A DNA stretch of 64,000 nucleotides, taken from positions 9,543,465-9,607,464 of the forward strand of contig NC_064221.1 of the NCBI RefSeq assembly GCF_023101765.2. Direction: 5' to 3'. The translations under genes were made by a program, and so were the position numbers. Positions 36,096 to 48,062 of this stretch are shown here, in pieces. The notes beneath the pieces are model-generated. The model was not told the origin of the DNA and ran no database searches. It saw only the letters and a program-made list of their open reading frames with translations. Numbering within the stretch: position 1 is the stretch's first letter; the number at the start of each line of letters is the position of its first letter. Source of the DNA: Spodoptera frugiperda. Taxonomy: Eukaryota > Arthropoda > Insecta > Lepidoptera > Noctuidae.

Positions 36096-36201
36096 ATGGC
36101 GGACAATGGGATGGAGGTAAGGACAATGATAGTTGTACCAGACCGTGAATGTACGCTTTTGGAGCGATTATTCTGGCGTATTTTTATTTCAAAATAAATA
36201 A
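36096..36201 (+). CDS. Possible first coding exon or short ORF (MADNGME)
   Basis: ATCATGGCGGACAATGGGAT followed by GGAG|GTAAGG has a good start context and a near-perfect donor, so it would encode a seven-residue start exon of an unknown gene. Read without splicing it is a 33-codon ORF ending TAA at about 36198. A GC-rich stretch lies upstream. No partner exon was found. It could be a remnant of the Harbinger Myb-like gene or coincidence. Confidence 0.22.
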
Positions 36202-36880
36202 CAAGAATTATAAAGGATTCCGCGAAAAAAGGTATGCTCATTAAAATGCTCGTTTACGTAGGTACCTACGTTGCGAAAAATGAATGGAGAAAATTGATAT
36301 TCTGCATAATTTGTTACGTGTTTGTAATGCATTTTTTCGACGTAATTATTGTGTAAAGGTGGTAATTGCTTTCAAATTTTTACAATGCCTCTAAGGGTTT
36401 CTAATAAGCACTTAACTGAATATTTTTGGAACGACTGACTTCTTTTTACAGGCCTTGTGTTGTTTTCTTTTATTATTTTGTAATGCCTTTTTTAAAGTCC
36501 CTAAGTAAACCCACGCTGTGTCGTTAGTTGGATAGGTTTATCAATGATATTACATCTCGTATTGGAAAACTTTATTTATTGCAATGCACTAGGACTGTTT
36601 TTGCGGTAAAACTTTAAATAATACCAACTTTGTTTTAAAGCTTCTAAATGAAATAAAGGCTCTTTTGATGAAAGTAAAACATGACCAGTTAGAAGATGTT
36701 GTCTAATTCTTAATTTTTTAAACATATAAAATTTTAATGAAAGGTATAAATCTGACCAAATACGATTCTGCCGCAACCGTTATACTCAATAACTCATCCG
36801 TTTATTAAAAACTAAAAATAAATATTTAATATTTATTATAAATTATACAAGATAGCCGAGTAAATTATACACACTTACTA
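36202..36880. other. No gene seen
   Basis: AT-rich, no recognised repeat. Confidence 0.35.
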
Positions 36881-36881
36881 C

Positions 36882-37056
36882 CTTCTGCCAGCTGCTTCGC
36901 CCGCGTTGCCATCGTATAAAAAGTAGTATATGCGTTATTCCAAATCATAATCTAACCCTGTTCCAAATTCCATCTCGATACCTTCAGCTGTTTCGACGTC
37001 ACGAAGTAACAAAGAAACAAACACACAAAGTTTCGCATTTATAATATTAGTAGAAT
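36882..37056 (+). repeat. Family J SINE-like repeat
   Basis: CCTTCTGCCAGCTGCTTCGC, TATAAAAAGTAGTATATGCG, CGATACCTTCAGCTGTTTCG, GCATTTATAATATTAGTA. Confidence 0.75.
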
Positions 37057-37500
37057 TCATATTGAATAAAGAATAATAACGTCCCATCTAGAACGCAGAC
37101 TCAATGCAGCCAAACAAGAATGCCACAGCAATTCAATACTTATGGCATCTTCCAACCATTTATAAACACTGCCCAGGAAAGAAGACCCCTCAATTTCTTC
37201 CCCATCTACTGACAGAACAGAAGTGACAGAGGTCTAGAAACCTGGTCATCACTATCTCTTACTAAGCACTATTGTTGGTGGAACTTATTGGTGATATCGG
37301 AAGATAAGTCTCTAGGGTTTGTGTAGTGATTAAAATGCTTTTTTTATTTGTCGTTGGGAAGTTGAAGGATGAATGCACGGACTATTAATTGGTTGGAGAC
37401 TACTGGGAGTTTATGAACGCCTGGTACTTTTTCTGTAAAGGAGTATACTTTTAAAAGACTTCAATGTGATTATTAGTTGATAGTTTATTTTGTGTTATCA
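37057..37500. other. No gene seen
   Basis: Some GC-richer patches (37100-37220) but no convincing ORF. Confidence 0.35.
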
Positions 37501-37509
37501 GTCAGTACC

Positions 37510-37652
37510 TTTGGTACGAGTTTGCTTTACGTTTAAAGTAGTCGAAACGAGAGGGTTTGGGCGCTCTGAATGGTTGGTTTATTCAAGCCGGCTAATCAGA
37601 GCCTTCTTGTTTCGATTACTTTAGCAAACTTATATTAAGGGTACTGATGGTC
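37510..37652. mobile_element. Palindromic MITE, family F, copy 2
   Basis: GTACGAGTTTGCTTTACGTT, AAAGTAGTCGAAACGAGAGG, a central GGTTGGTTTATTC, then TCTTGTTTCGATTACTTTAG and CAAACTTATATTAAG. Confidence 0.75.
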
Positions 37653-37655
37653 ATT

Positions 37656-37715
37656 TCATCATCATCATCAGCCGAGAGACGTCCACTGCTGAACAAAGGC
37701 CTCCACCTCCCCCTT
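37656..37715 (+). repeat. Moth core repeat with CAT run
   Basis: TCATCATCATCATCAGCCGA followed by GACGTCCACTGCTGAACAAA and GGCCTCCACCTCCCCCTTG. The same core sits in both arms of the foldback element at 5396-6161. Confidence 0.7.
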
Positions 37716-38515
37716 GATGGTCATTTAAATAAGTAAAATGATTTCTACAATACTACATTTCCAATATCAATCCAAAATCCCACCTTAAAAGAAAAGTAAT
37801 ACCTATAATAAACAAACAAATAAAAAAGCACCAACACGAATCAATTTCAAAAATGGACTTTAAATTGAACGGACATTTAAATCGATTCCACATTGGAAAC
37901 ATCAAACTCTTATTGACTGTAAATCTATTATTAACGAATACAATACATCGAGAAGGAAAAAGCTACTCGATTGTGTCGCAATCGACTAGATATTTCACAT
38001 ATCGTAGAAGCTAGTAACATGAAAACGAAAGTTAAAATAACAGTAACAAAATTTGTTAATAACGCTTTCACTTGTCCCAGTACAAAAGCTGTCAAAACAA
38101 TTGAAGATGTACTTAGTTTGTTTGAGCTAATAACACCTTTTGACAGTTATAATACTTGGTAAGTACTATAATCAAGTTTTGATGGAATTGGTGAAGTGTT
38201 GAAGATTAACAATGGGTCGAGAAACCCCATTCTGTCAGTTGATTTGATCAATAAGGTGGTTAAGGATGCATAAATGATAATAGAAGGAAATGTCGGCACT
38301 TCTGCGGTTGAAACTTTTTGCTTAAACGAAAATTGTATTTAGGTTAATGGTGATAAAATTGGTATTTGAATGTACAAACAAAAAGTTGATTTGTGTGTAT
38401 AGCCTAGATGGGATTTAAGAGTTAGACAATAGCGTCGTTGATTTGAAGTATGGCAAAAAATTGTTGGCCTAACATACGTTGAAATCAAGTGAGATTTTGA
38501 CCTTGGTTTATGGGT
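37716..38515 (+). other. Coding-like stretch with scattered stops, unassigned
   Basis: The plus frame of 37971-38345 reads VTKFVNNAFTCPSTKAVKTI ... SLFELITPFDSYNTW, then continues past a few stops (FDGIGEVLKINNGSRNPIL). This is fewer stops than expected, which suggests an old pseudogene of unknown type. Confidence 0.28.
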
Positions 38516-38524
38516 TTAGATGTG

Positions 38525-38832
38525 TTACGAATCTGTTTTTTACGCTGAAACTAATGAACGGATTTTGATGAAATTTGGTATACAGATAAGGTATGAGCTG
38601 ATTTAGGTGATAAGGAAGAAATTGTAAAAATATTTTTAAAGAGTAACGAATAGGGTTTCTTGCTCGTTCTTCTTTATTTGAAGCTACACTTTGGAACAAG
38701 CACCTAGCTTCACTAACAAATAGACTGACAGACTATTGTTTATTTCTTTTTTTGTTGACAAAAGTACCTAAGTATAAGGTTTAATAGGAATAAATACGAC
38801 TCTGACGTTGGCAAAGCCGCTAGCAGAAGCTA
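38525..38832 (+). repeat. Family D retroelement 3' region
   Basis: ACTAATGAACGGATTTTGAT, TTTCTTGCTCGTTCTTCTTT, CTACACTTTGGAACAAGCAC, GACTGACAGACTATTGTTTA, ending GCTAGCAGAAGCTAAT. Confidence 0.65.
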
Positions 38833-39334
38833 ATCTATTTTAATTTTGCTATTCTCTGTTAGCCACACAAACTCCTCAAATGTACCTAAAACGTGCAAAA
38901 ACGACTATAGAATCATCATTTTTCTCCCTTACAACCCTTTTACTGCTGAGAAAGACCCATCTATTAATCTAAGATAATTTATTACTCTTAAATATTACAA
39001 CAACGTACTAAACATGTGTGATGGATGACTGGAGTGTACTTACATTGAATTACACTGACCGGCTCCATTGACCTCGTGTTAAGCAGTTCATACTGAGAAA
39101 GTGATCTATGTATTAGGAGTATGAGAAGTTTTACGAAAAACAATGCTTTGGTCTTGACATAAGGTGGAAAGTTAAAATGGTGGGTGATTTATAAGTGTTT
39201 GAATTAATCCTATAAGATGATTTAGGTAAATTAAAACTTCTAAAAATGAAACTAAATTCGGCCGATCTTTGGATGTCTGTTGTTAAAATAGTTTTTTGGA
39301 TACTGCCAATAAAACAAAGTTGACTGTATAAAAA
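38833..39334. other. No gene seen
   Basis: AT-rich. No exon signals. Confidence 0.35.
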
Positions 39335-39337
39335 GTA

Positions 39338-39472
39338 TGAGTTTGCTTTACGTTTAAAGTAATCGAACACAACGACACGACAATGCATTCGGCGCTTTGA
39401 TTGGTGGGCTCGAATAAACCAACCAATCGATCCTATCGATTACTTTAAACATAAAGCAATATCGTACTAAGT
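39338..39472. mobile_element. Palindromic MITE, family F, copy 3
   Basis: GTATGAGTTTGCTTTACGTT, AAAGTAATCGAACAC, a central CGGCGCTTTGATTGGTGG, then TATCGATTACTTTAAACATA and AAGCAATATCGTAC. Confidence 0.75.
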
Positions 39473-39828
39473 GTCGTCTAAACTGTACTAACTCTCATCA
39501 AATAAAAAGTTCATCTTTATCAAAAACTTTAAGTTCCCGCAGATAAAATTGCGTGTAAAAATTAATTAAAATCAATGTATATGAACAGCTAATAAACTCG
39601 TTACACTGTTAAAGGTCTTTGCCCTTTCCAAAATCATTTTTTTCATATTACGCCCATCACATAATTATTGATGAGAGCCCATCGTCAAAATTATTAAAGG
39701 CTTAAATCAGAAACCAGTTTTTGATAAAAGAACCGGTAGTGGGATATTTCAATCTCTCAAAAGTGTAATGCAAAAGTAATTTTTATCATGATTAATGTTT
39801 ACGTTGATTGTGAGAAGCTGATGGTATG

Positions 39829-40008
39829 TCGTGGTGGCCTGGTGGTTTAAGACGCCCGCTTCTCATGCCTGAGAGTGCGCGTTCGAAACCTACCAACAGC
39901 AAGTACGAATGTGACTTTTTCCGAGTTATATTATACTTTCTAAGATTATTTAGACACCATTGACAAATGGTGAAGGAAAACGTTGTGAGAAAACCTGGGT
40001 TTATAATT
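39829..40008 (+). repeat. tRNA-derived SINE, family N
   Basis: GTGGTGGCCTGGTGGTTTAA (box A-like) and GCGTTCGAAACC (box B, 39889-39900), then GTGACTTTTTCCGAGTTATA and GACACCATTGACAAATGGTG. I know this order from a widespread moth SINE. Confidence 0.75.
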
Positions 40009-40027
40009 TCTAAAATATTTATATTAC

Positions 40028-40205
40028 TGGCTTCTGCCCGCGACGTTGACTGCTAGTCCATGGCATATAAGTCACCTATATCAAAATCAAAATCTACCTC
40101 TGTTTAAATTTCATCCAAATCCCTTTATCCGTTTTGACGAAATTAACTAACAAACATACCTACAACACATAATCTTTCGCATTTATAATAATATCTAGTA
40201 GTAAG
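40028..40205 (+). repeat. Family J SINE-like repeat
   Basis: CTGGCTTCTGCCCGCGACGT, ATCCAAATCCCTTTATCCGT, TTGACGAAATTAACTAAC, GCATTTATAATAATATC. Confidence 0.75.
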
Positions 40206-40735
40206 ATTAGATTGACACGACTGAAACTATGAAGACGACTGAACACAGACGTTTAAATATTCTAAAGACTGAGGCAGTGGAACTTACAGTACCTATACCT
40301 ATGGTTACTTTGGTACAGTTACAGTACCACATTTGTAGTTCAGTGTGCCAAGACTGATCGTGTCGTAAAATTAACCGCCTTGCAAGTAAGTAAATTCAAT
40401 GAATAAATTAAAATAATTAATTAATTAGCTGCACGTAAATTAGTAATTGGAATATAAAGTTAAGTATTTCACTTGAATTGCTTCGAGCAAAGATGTTTAA
40501 TTTAATTTAATGAGGTTTTGCGGTAGTACCGTTTGTAATCTACACACCATACATTGATATACAAAGTGAGTGTAGTTGAAATGGACTGAAAAGAGAGTAG
40601 GCAGTGAGACGACCACCTCTAAAAAAATTTGAACAAGCACGAGCAGTGCAGTTTTAAATTTGAAAATGTCATTTAATTTTTAAGTCACGATCATCATCGA
40701 TAGCTGAAACAAAATCGACTGCAGGACAAAGGACT
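40206..40735. other. No gene seen
   Basis: Short internal echoes of GGTACAGTTACAGTACC near 40310. Otherwise AT-rich. Confidence 0.35.
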
Positions 40736-40737
40736 CT

Positions 40738-40968
40738 TTAGTCTTTCACGCCGAATAACAACCTACCACTGTAAACCAAAGTGCACTGCTGATTTTTTAT
40801 GGTAACGTCCATGGACACTCGTAACACCAAAGGGGTTACAAGTGCGTTGCCGGCCTTTTGGGGGTTAGAAATGTAAGGTTTGTTGGGGAATAGGGAATTG
40901 GGACGATTGGGCAGGGATGCAATTGGGCCGCCGATAATCTTACTCACACAACAAAACACAACGCAACT
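40738..40968 (-). repeat. Family C repeat
   Basis: TTTTTTATGGTAACGTCCAT, GTAACACCAAAGGGGTTACA, GTGCGTTGCCGGCCTTTTGG, ending CACACAACAAAACACAACGC. The reverse complement of the 3' three-quarters of the family. Confidence 0.75.
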
Positions 40969-41305
40969 AACTACATCTACTTTATTTCATTTATAAAGTA
41001 AATAAAAATACATTTTTATTCTCAAAAGTGCAAGTAGCAGTCGTAATTATTCATCGCTCAGTAAGACAGGCGCCCCACGACCATGTATCATCGGGTACTC
41101 ATCGACAAACGAGTACCTGTCAATTCACATGTCAAAATGCTAGTTTATTTAATACTTTCTTTTTTAAAAGCACTCATAATTCGCTTTCAAATCAGCTGTA
41201 TTCTTGTTTTAAGCGGGTTACACACTGATGGTTTTGCATTGGCTTTGGTCCTTGTAGACGGATAAAGTTTTGCAGTTTTGGTCCTTTATCATTATGAGTT
41301 TAATA
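40969..41305. other. No gene seen
   Basis: Short ORFs only. A 13-base ATCGGGTACTCAT / ACGAGTACCTGT echo at 41088-41117 forms a weak hairpin. Confidence 0.35.
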
Positions 41306-41309
41306 TTTT

Positions 41310-41465
41310 TATAATAACTATCGTGAGACAATAAACTAAAAATCCACGGCTTACTCACATAAATTAATGGAGAAAAGCCTACTGACGTCGCCGCGTATGC
41401 GCACGCTATTCATGATGAAGAGTCCCTCTGTGACTCGAAACTAGTAGAGCTTTTCTCCAGATGGA
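41310..41465. mobile_element. Family G, rearranged copy
   Basis: The first part is reverse-oriented (ATAACTATCGTGAGACAATA, GGCTTACTCACATAAATTAA, TGGAGAAAAGCCTACT). The second is forward-oriented (ACGTCGCCGCGTATGCGCAC, GAGTCCCTCTGTGACTCGAA, GAGCTTTTCTCCAG). The GAGAAAAGC/GCTTTTCTC blocks face each other as inverted ends of the 3' half. Confidence 0.65.
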
Positions 41466-42230
41466 ACTTATTAAATGACTTTTAGCAATCATTTGATTGA
41501 AATAGAAATCAAATTCGGCAATGAATTCTTAAAGAGACACCTAATTCCCATCATTGACACCTTTACATCATTTACCGGACGATAAAACCATTCAACTAAC
41601 AGAACTTTAACAAAATCGAGAATCGTATCAATATTTTTTTCCATCGATACAAAAAACTCGTTTTTAATTTAATCGATCTTGTGCAGTCGTCTTTATTTGA
41701 GATCTGCGTAGTCATTGGACAAAAACTATCTCTTTGTGTGCGTTTCCATTCAAGTTCGTGTGATGGCAAAAAGGCACTTGACACTTTTTAGTGGTCGAAG
41801 TCTTCAGTAAGAAATTGGACTTATCGGTCAGTTAGCTAGTGAAGAGACGGCTTGATTGATTGATAATACCTTGATTTTGCACACAATGCTTTTATAAAGT
41901 GGTGATTTGCAAAACGTTGAAGCATGCAAATTTGGTTAGAATGAAAGTTTTCATTTTGCTAGATATTTTTTTATTTATTCTCGTCTGAAGTTCCCGTTAA
42001 AAGTGACGTCATTGCAGATTTGCGGTTCGATATTGATTGTGATGAATTGTTTGAGAATATTTTTGTTTGTTGTAATACCAGTTTTTATGTATAGCAAGTT
42101 TTAGCATATGCATATAGCACTGTATTTTAAAACTGGTTAAATAGCAATTTTGGAAGTCTAGAATTCGACATTGTTCTCACATAGTTGAAGCATTCTAAAC
42201 ACTGTAACCAAGAATTGCATAGTGAATCTG
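41466..42230. other. No gene seen
   Basis: AT-rich DNA without exon signals. Confidence 0.35.
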
Positions 42231-42234
42231 AATG

Positions 42235-42355
42235 AAAAAGAGTAACATGTAGTTTCTTGCTCATTATTCTCCATATGAATCTACACTTTGGAACGAGTAA
42301 ATAGATTCACTAGAGGACTGACCGACAGACGTTATTAAAACGACATCCTTTACAG
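42235..42355 (+). repeat. Family D retroelement tail
   Basis: GTAGTTTCTTGCTCATTATT, CTCCATATGAATCTACACTT, TGGAACGAGTAAATAGATTC, GACTGACCGACAGAC. Confidence 0.65.
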
Positions 42356-43030
42356 ATTAACGTTAGCCATATCCAAGCTAAAAGAATCATAACACTCATT
42401 TGAGTCTTATATTTCTTTTGGCCCATCCAGTAGTCGCAATCAATTCCAAACCCAACAATTAAAAACTTAAAATCTTGAACACAAATGACTCAAACCAAAC
42501 TGTCAATTAAATACCCATTTTCTCTGCAAGAGAGAGCACCAACAATTAGCAAAGCGCAATTTGTAACATACGATAATAATTAGTAAGTAATATACTAAAG
42601 AAGAACAATTAACATAATGATCGAGGTACGTAACAACAGTTTTTAAACCTAAGGTTAGTTTAACGGTCAAAATTCAGTTAACCGTGCCGTTGCTTCGGTT
42701 AACCGTTAACTATTATTAACAAGATAGTTTAGAAGATTGAGGTATAAGTGTAATTAATTCAAGTATTGTGGCTTGTGGTGTATCTCTCTGTTACTTATGG
42801 CGCCTTGGTACAATTAGTACTACGTGGTTACGCTCGTGTACGTCCATGGGATTCTTTCTTGTTTTAATTTTGCAAATTGGTGTCTATTCTTTGAAGGGAT
42901 CTGTGGAATTATTTTATGGTGGATTATCGTAATTTACGTGGTCCAAAAACTGTAAACAGTTTACAACTACATGATGTTGTTTTTGAGAATCTCAAATTTC
43001 TAGATTTTTGTGAGCGTATTCTTTAATAAA
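42356..43030. other. No gene seen
   Basis: GTTAACCG/CGGTTAAC words alternate at 42650-42715 (TTTAACGGTCAAAATTCAGT, GGTTAACCGTTAAC), giving local dyads. No gene. Confidence 0.35.
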
Positions 43031-43034
43031 TAGG

Positions 43035-43200
43035 TGGTGGTTCCACCTCTGGTGTTTCGAGTATCCATGGGAGGTGCAAATCGCTTACCATCTGGTGATC
43101 CGTCTGCTCGTTTAACTTTTATTCTATGAAAAAAATATAAGCCCACTCGTCACAACACGTTTTCTATTCCATAAAAAAAATATAAGCCCACTTGTCAAAA
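43035..43200 (+). repeat. Family C 3' fragment with duplicated tail
   Basis: CCTCTGGTGTTTCGAGTATC, CTTACCATCTGGTGATCCGT, CTGCTCGTTTAAC, then TTCTATGAAAAAAATATAAG and CCCACTCGTCA. The tail repeats once more (TATAAGCCCACTTGTC), a period of about 56 bases. Confidence 0.65.
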
Positions 43201-44065
43201 CACTTTCGACTGTTCGACAAATAATAAAATAATCTCAAAACTACATCGATTTATTTTTATTTATATAAAAGTTATCAGTTTTGAAATTCTCTTTCGTATT
43301 AACTTCGTCATCGTCAACCAGGATAATCATATTTATATAGTCCTTTGCCTCAGAAATCCAGATTAAACTCTCATTGCCATTATCAACCCGTCTATTCGTA
43401 AATATAATAATCTTACTCAAACAAAAAAAATATCCGCGCTAACACACCAAGCACCAAGCCTGAATCTCTCACCTGGTCAGTAAACCACAACAGGAATTAC
43501 TTCCATATTACCCGCGCCATCGGTCCCACGACCACACAAGCTCATCATTATGTCGTAATACCATTTTAATGGGTGCCATCTTGTGAACTAGGTCGCCATG
43601 TTGTATGGCAATTTAAAAATCTTTTACTCGTTAAGTTTTAAGGTGTCCTAAGAATAGCGGTCATCGATCATTTACAGGTTTATCTCCGTTATTAGGTAAT
43701 TGGTAGCAAATTGTGTTGTTTTCTTCTTGTTGGGTATTGTTGTCGTTACTATGGTCTGTATGATTTTTTGTGTGTCCAATTAAATTTTTGTTTTTTACAA
43801 TAAGGTTTTCTATATCTCGCTACTAGTTAATTCCACTATGCTTTAGATAACTCAACTGTAATATGCTTCTGAATAGACTTTACAGTTTATGAATCTTTTA
43901 TCTACCTGGTGTACATTTTTCGACGTCCCTCTAAATTAGATAATTTAATTTGATGCAAAGTAGAGATAAATAGACTTCACAGGACTTCAAATTCATCGAA
44001 CACAATATTTTCTTCTTGTTTGAAATCTCTGCTCCGAAAAATGCTAAAAACTTTTTTTAAAAAAG
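43201..44065. other. No gene seen
   Basis: AT-rich, no recognised repeat or exon. Confidence 0.35.
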
Positions 44066-44069
44066 TGGC

Positions 44070-44227
44070 TTTTATTTTCTCCCGTGTCGTGAGTGCGTTA
44101 ACAAACAAACAATTTCACACGCATAAGACACCCAGACCTGAAACAACAAATTGTAGATCTCACAAAGATTTGTTTCCCGAATCCCGAACCACTACACGTT
44201 GTACGGCAGCTAGTTGCCCAGCCATCA
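44070..44227 (-). repeat. Family B tRNA-derived SINE, diverged
   Basis: TTTTCTCCCGTGTCGTGAGT, ACACCCAGACCTGAAACAAC, TGTAGATCTCACAAAGATTT, GCAGCTAGTTGCCCAGCC. Confidence 0.75.
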
Positions 44228-44559
44228 TGCACACTATCCAAAAAGTGAGAACCTTATTTTCGTTTTAACTCAGTCAAAAGGTCTCTAGATTTATTTCTTA
44301 CTCTGAATGTCTGCAGTCGCAAACAGGCCGTACAAATAACATTTAAGCCATAACGGCGGTTTTTAATACCAATAATGCGGTAATTCCGCCCGTCTGGGTC
44401 ATGCTCAAACAGTTCTGTTTTTCTGCATATTATTGCAATTTTAATGGTTATGTCTTCATTTTCTTTGTCTGTAATTTTACTGATTTTGATTATACGAGTA
44501 ATGCCAGTGTCTGCTAAATTGCATTTATTTATATCATGGTATTTTGGGACTGTACTGAT

Positions 44560-44725
44560 ATTTTTTATAATAACTATGGTGAGTCACAGTGGGACTCTTC
44601 AGTGGCTGTGTGACTTCACCGGGTCTACACTGCTCATGATGAAGCGTTCCTCTGTGACTCTAAATTAGTAGGAGCTTTTATTTTCTCCATTAATTTATAC
44701 CGTGATTTTCAGTCAATGTATCGAT
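44560..44725 (+). repeat. Family G repeat, second subtype
   Basis: TTTATAATAACTATGGTGAG, then GGGTCTACACTGCTCATGAT, GAAGCGTTCCTCTGTGACTC, TTCTCCATTAATTTATACCG. An inverted terminal piece precedes the forward body. Confidence 0.65.
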
Positions 44726-44952
44726 ATTGTTGTAAGTGGAATAAATATGAATACTAACTTCAAATATTTGCAAAGTCCACTCATAATGTTACACGGGTGA
44801 TTGCGTATTCTTGTTGGATGAATCACCCATCGCAAGATTGGACGTCTTAAGCTTAAACATTGAGATTTAACAAACCGTTATCTGGCTTTATGCATTCGTC
44901 AAAATCTTTGACGTTTATTTATGTTTTGCCTCCTTTAATCCCAAGTTTTGTT

Positions 44953-45142
44953 AGGTGCGGTGTTTGACGATCGGCTGCCGCGCAAAGTGTAGCGGGTGCG
45001 ATTCTCGCACGGAGCAACTCTTTGTGTCAACCACAAATTGTTGTTTCGGGTCTGAGTGTCATGTGTATGTAAAAATGTATGTTTATAAACGCACCCACGA
45101 CACAGGACAAAATCCTAGAGTGCGGCAAAGTCTTTTTTTCTT
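44953..45142 (+). repeat. Family B tRNA-derived SINE
   Basis: GGTGCGGTGTTTGACGATCG, GGTGCGATTCTCGC (mutated box B), ACGGAGCAACTCTTTGTGTC, GTTTCGGGTCTGAGTGTCAT, ending GCGGCAAAGTCTTTTTTTC. Confidence 0.8.
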
Positions 45143-46315
45143 AAAAGACATTACTCTCATAAACTAAACAAGACGCCTTTAGCATTTTCTAGTCTTTCGT
45201 ATATTTTCGTATTTCGTATATTTTTGATACTACCGATTCTACGATCCTTCTATAATGTTTCAAACACCACACCATGTGTTAATTGAGTCTTGTATAATAC
45301 AATTCGTTTTGTTGCCCCCTCATCCCGTACCCGCATTTTGGCATAGAGTATTTGAGCGACAAATGCAACTTAATATCGTTGAATGTACCAGCATAATTTG
45401 CAGGGTCTAAAGTGCAATTTGCAACGTGCCGAGTTTGTTGTGTGCCAGGGCTTTGTGTTGGACATAACACTGTAGGTACTTGTTTGTGAAGTGTAAATCG
45501 TTTTGACAGAGTAATTTATTAATTCAATTGAATCTATTATATTAATTCAACTTTTTTTTAATGGAATAGAGGACAAACGAGCAGACGGGTTACCTGATGG
45601 TAAAAAATGACAACACAGTGTCACAAAACTTGAAAATTGAATAAAGAAAAATAAACGTCTAGCGTACATAGAAGAAAAGTAGCCATTTGATTACATTCAC
45701 ACACAAATGTACAATGTATATCTCAAAATAGGTGTTATAGGGTCAGTAATAATTAGGGTCAAACTGCCATTAAATAAATTCACCGTATCCAATTGCAGTC
45801 AAGCAATTATGGAGCTTGCAAAATTGTAAAACTGCTCAATATTATGTCCAATGTACTAGGCTAGCATATGCTGCGTGAAAGTATTTCAAGGTATTGTATG
45901 AGAACTACTTTCGTTGCACTCTTCCGGGTCAAAGGCTATGCGGACTCAAGGTTGATCGGTGTGTGCAGTGACCTCTTTGATTTCATGATTGCCTGGTACC
46001 GTGCACAATGTGCGGTTGAAACCGTTGACACTGATTCGTGGGGCATTATCTTCTTGCTTTGTCCTTGATATTGGAAAACGGGTTTGTATAAAAGCTTTGT
46101 TTACGTTTATTTGTTTTAAAGTCCTGTAACGGTATTTTGCGATGAAATTACCGGTCTGTTTTATGGGACTCGTGCCTCGTTGCCGTACTACCGTACTTTA
46201 GTTTGATTGCCCTTGCAAATGAAGTTCGTGGTGGCCCGTTCTAAAAATAGGTGAAAGCGGAAAAATATTTTCTATTCCATCATTTTCAATGTTAGCTGTT
46301 TATTGTGTGTCATTT
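45143..46315. other. No gene; family C fragment at 45550-45600
   Basis: AATGGAATAGAGGACAAACG followed by AGCAGACGGGTTACCTGATG is a reverse family C tail. The rest is AT-rich with incidental ORFs. Confidence 0.4.
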
Positions 46316-46319
46316 AATA

Positions 46320-46415
46320 ATTACTTAACCTAATCCTTAACAATTGTTTTCGGAACAAAATCGTTACTAAGGCACAGTTTAAGCAATCATTAAACGTCTC
46401 TAAGTACGGCAGTCA
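46320..46415. mobile_element. Family H MITE, copy 2
   Basis: CAATTGTTTTCGGAACAAAA at the centre and AAACGTCTCTAAGTACGGCA at the right match 27597-27720. The left arm is partly lost. Confidence 0.6.
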
Positions 46416-48055
46416 TCAATTACAAAAATAATACTTATAAAATAGCATAAATAAAAATATGAGGTGCATTAAACAAACACACAAAAATAATTTAAGACGC
46501 AACCACCAAAAATCTTCACTTAAAAAAAAAACCGTACTAACCTATTTGATCGACTTACACGATTTAACCGCAAATCCGAATAACAACAGCGATTGACCGA
46601 AACAGGAATTAGGTGAACCAACTCACGTGTGGTTTTTTATTCGTACAAAAGTAAGGCCAAGGTTTTAATTCCGTTATTGTAGATGTTACGTCAGAACTGC
46701 TGACCTCGCCGTTCAGGCTATTGACTTTATAATTTGCTAAGTTTCTGCTTTGTGGGTTCGCTCGCGTGTTTTGCTAGTAAGTGATTCATAACATGCTATC
46801 TTGGTATGTAAGTGTTTTTTTGGGCTTAAGAGTAGTGGAGATTTATGGCCATTTTTTTTTTTAGTTTTGTTTGATTTTTGTTTTGGTGCTTATTTTAGAA
46901 TATTTTGGCGGATCTGTTTCTATATGGTTTGTGTAACTCTTTGTACTGTAGAATCATAAGGTGTAACTGCTGTGAGAATATCTTAATGAAAGGGTTTTTG
47001 ACTAGTTTTGATGTTTTGAAGATTCTCTTTATGTCTCATATTTTGATTATCGAAAGAAAGTCTTTCGTAAAGTGTTTAAGACATAGGATGTTTTCAATTT
47101 AGCTGTCGAGATATGTTTTCCTTATATCCTTCTGCAGTAAGGGTTTTCCCTGATTTCTTTGTTTACCGGTCTCATTATCATACATAATAATTATTTACAT
47201 AACATCTTTGAAAATCTTAGAGTCTTTTTCCACCAGAGATATTATACAATGCCTATTGAATTCCTAAATGATTTTTTTTTTTGCTACCAGGAGCACAGTA
47301 CATCTGTTACGGTTATGTTAATTATTAATCCTTTTCTAGTAAAAAGAGGATGACCTTATTGTTTAAAAATACCAGGTCAAGAAAATTTCTCCATAAAAAT
47401 AAATAGCTACATATATTACAAAACTTTATACCTGAATGTCTTCCATTATTAAATTGAGTACCAATACCTGGAAAATGAATTAATCTCTTCATACAAATGA
47501 CCTCCTGGTAAACGATTCCGTTAATGCCATACTCGTATAACAATCTGTTAATCAGAGATGAAAGCTTAAACGCTTTACGTTTCTGCGTTCCTGGTACAAT
47601 AAACGGCTTGACTCCGATGTGGGTCAGTGAAAAGACAATTATCATAGAACAATAGTTTTGTGTTAACTATTGTGGCGCTGCAATTATCTTTAATAAGATG
47701 TGGAAGGAAAGTTGCTGAATTATTGAAGTTGAACGTTTTTTCGAATAGTTAAAAGATATCTTTAGGTAAATTGATAGCTTGATTTTTGTTTTGTTCTGTC
47801 GTAAAATTGAATAAAATCAATTTATTTTCACAAAATAAAAATGTGATTTCCATTTCTGGTTAAATATTCAATTTTTTACATTTATTTTTTAGTCTACGTT
47901 AAGTTTTTCCTTATGCCCGATGTTTGATAATAGTGGCATGTCCAGTCTGTTGTATTGAAGATAAATAAATGGTTTCCATTGAAGTACTGATACTTTAAAT
48001 AAAATAATTTAAAGAAAAATAAGCTCATAGAAATGTAATCACAATTAATCAGAAG
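46416..48055. other. Long AT-rich stretch, no gene seen
   Basis: CCAGG/CCTGG-bearing patches at 47288, 47467, 47501 and 47610 resemble the piece at 14590-14760. All ORFs are short and lack splice context. Confidence 0.35.
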
Positions 48056-48062
48056 GCTTATT

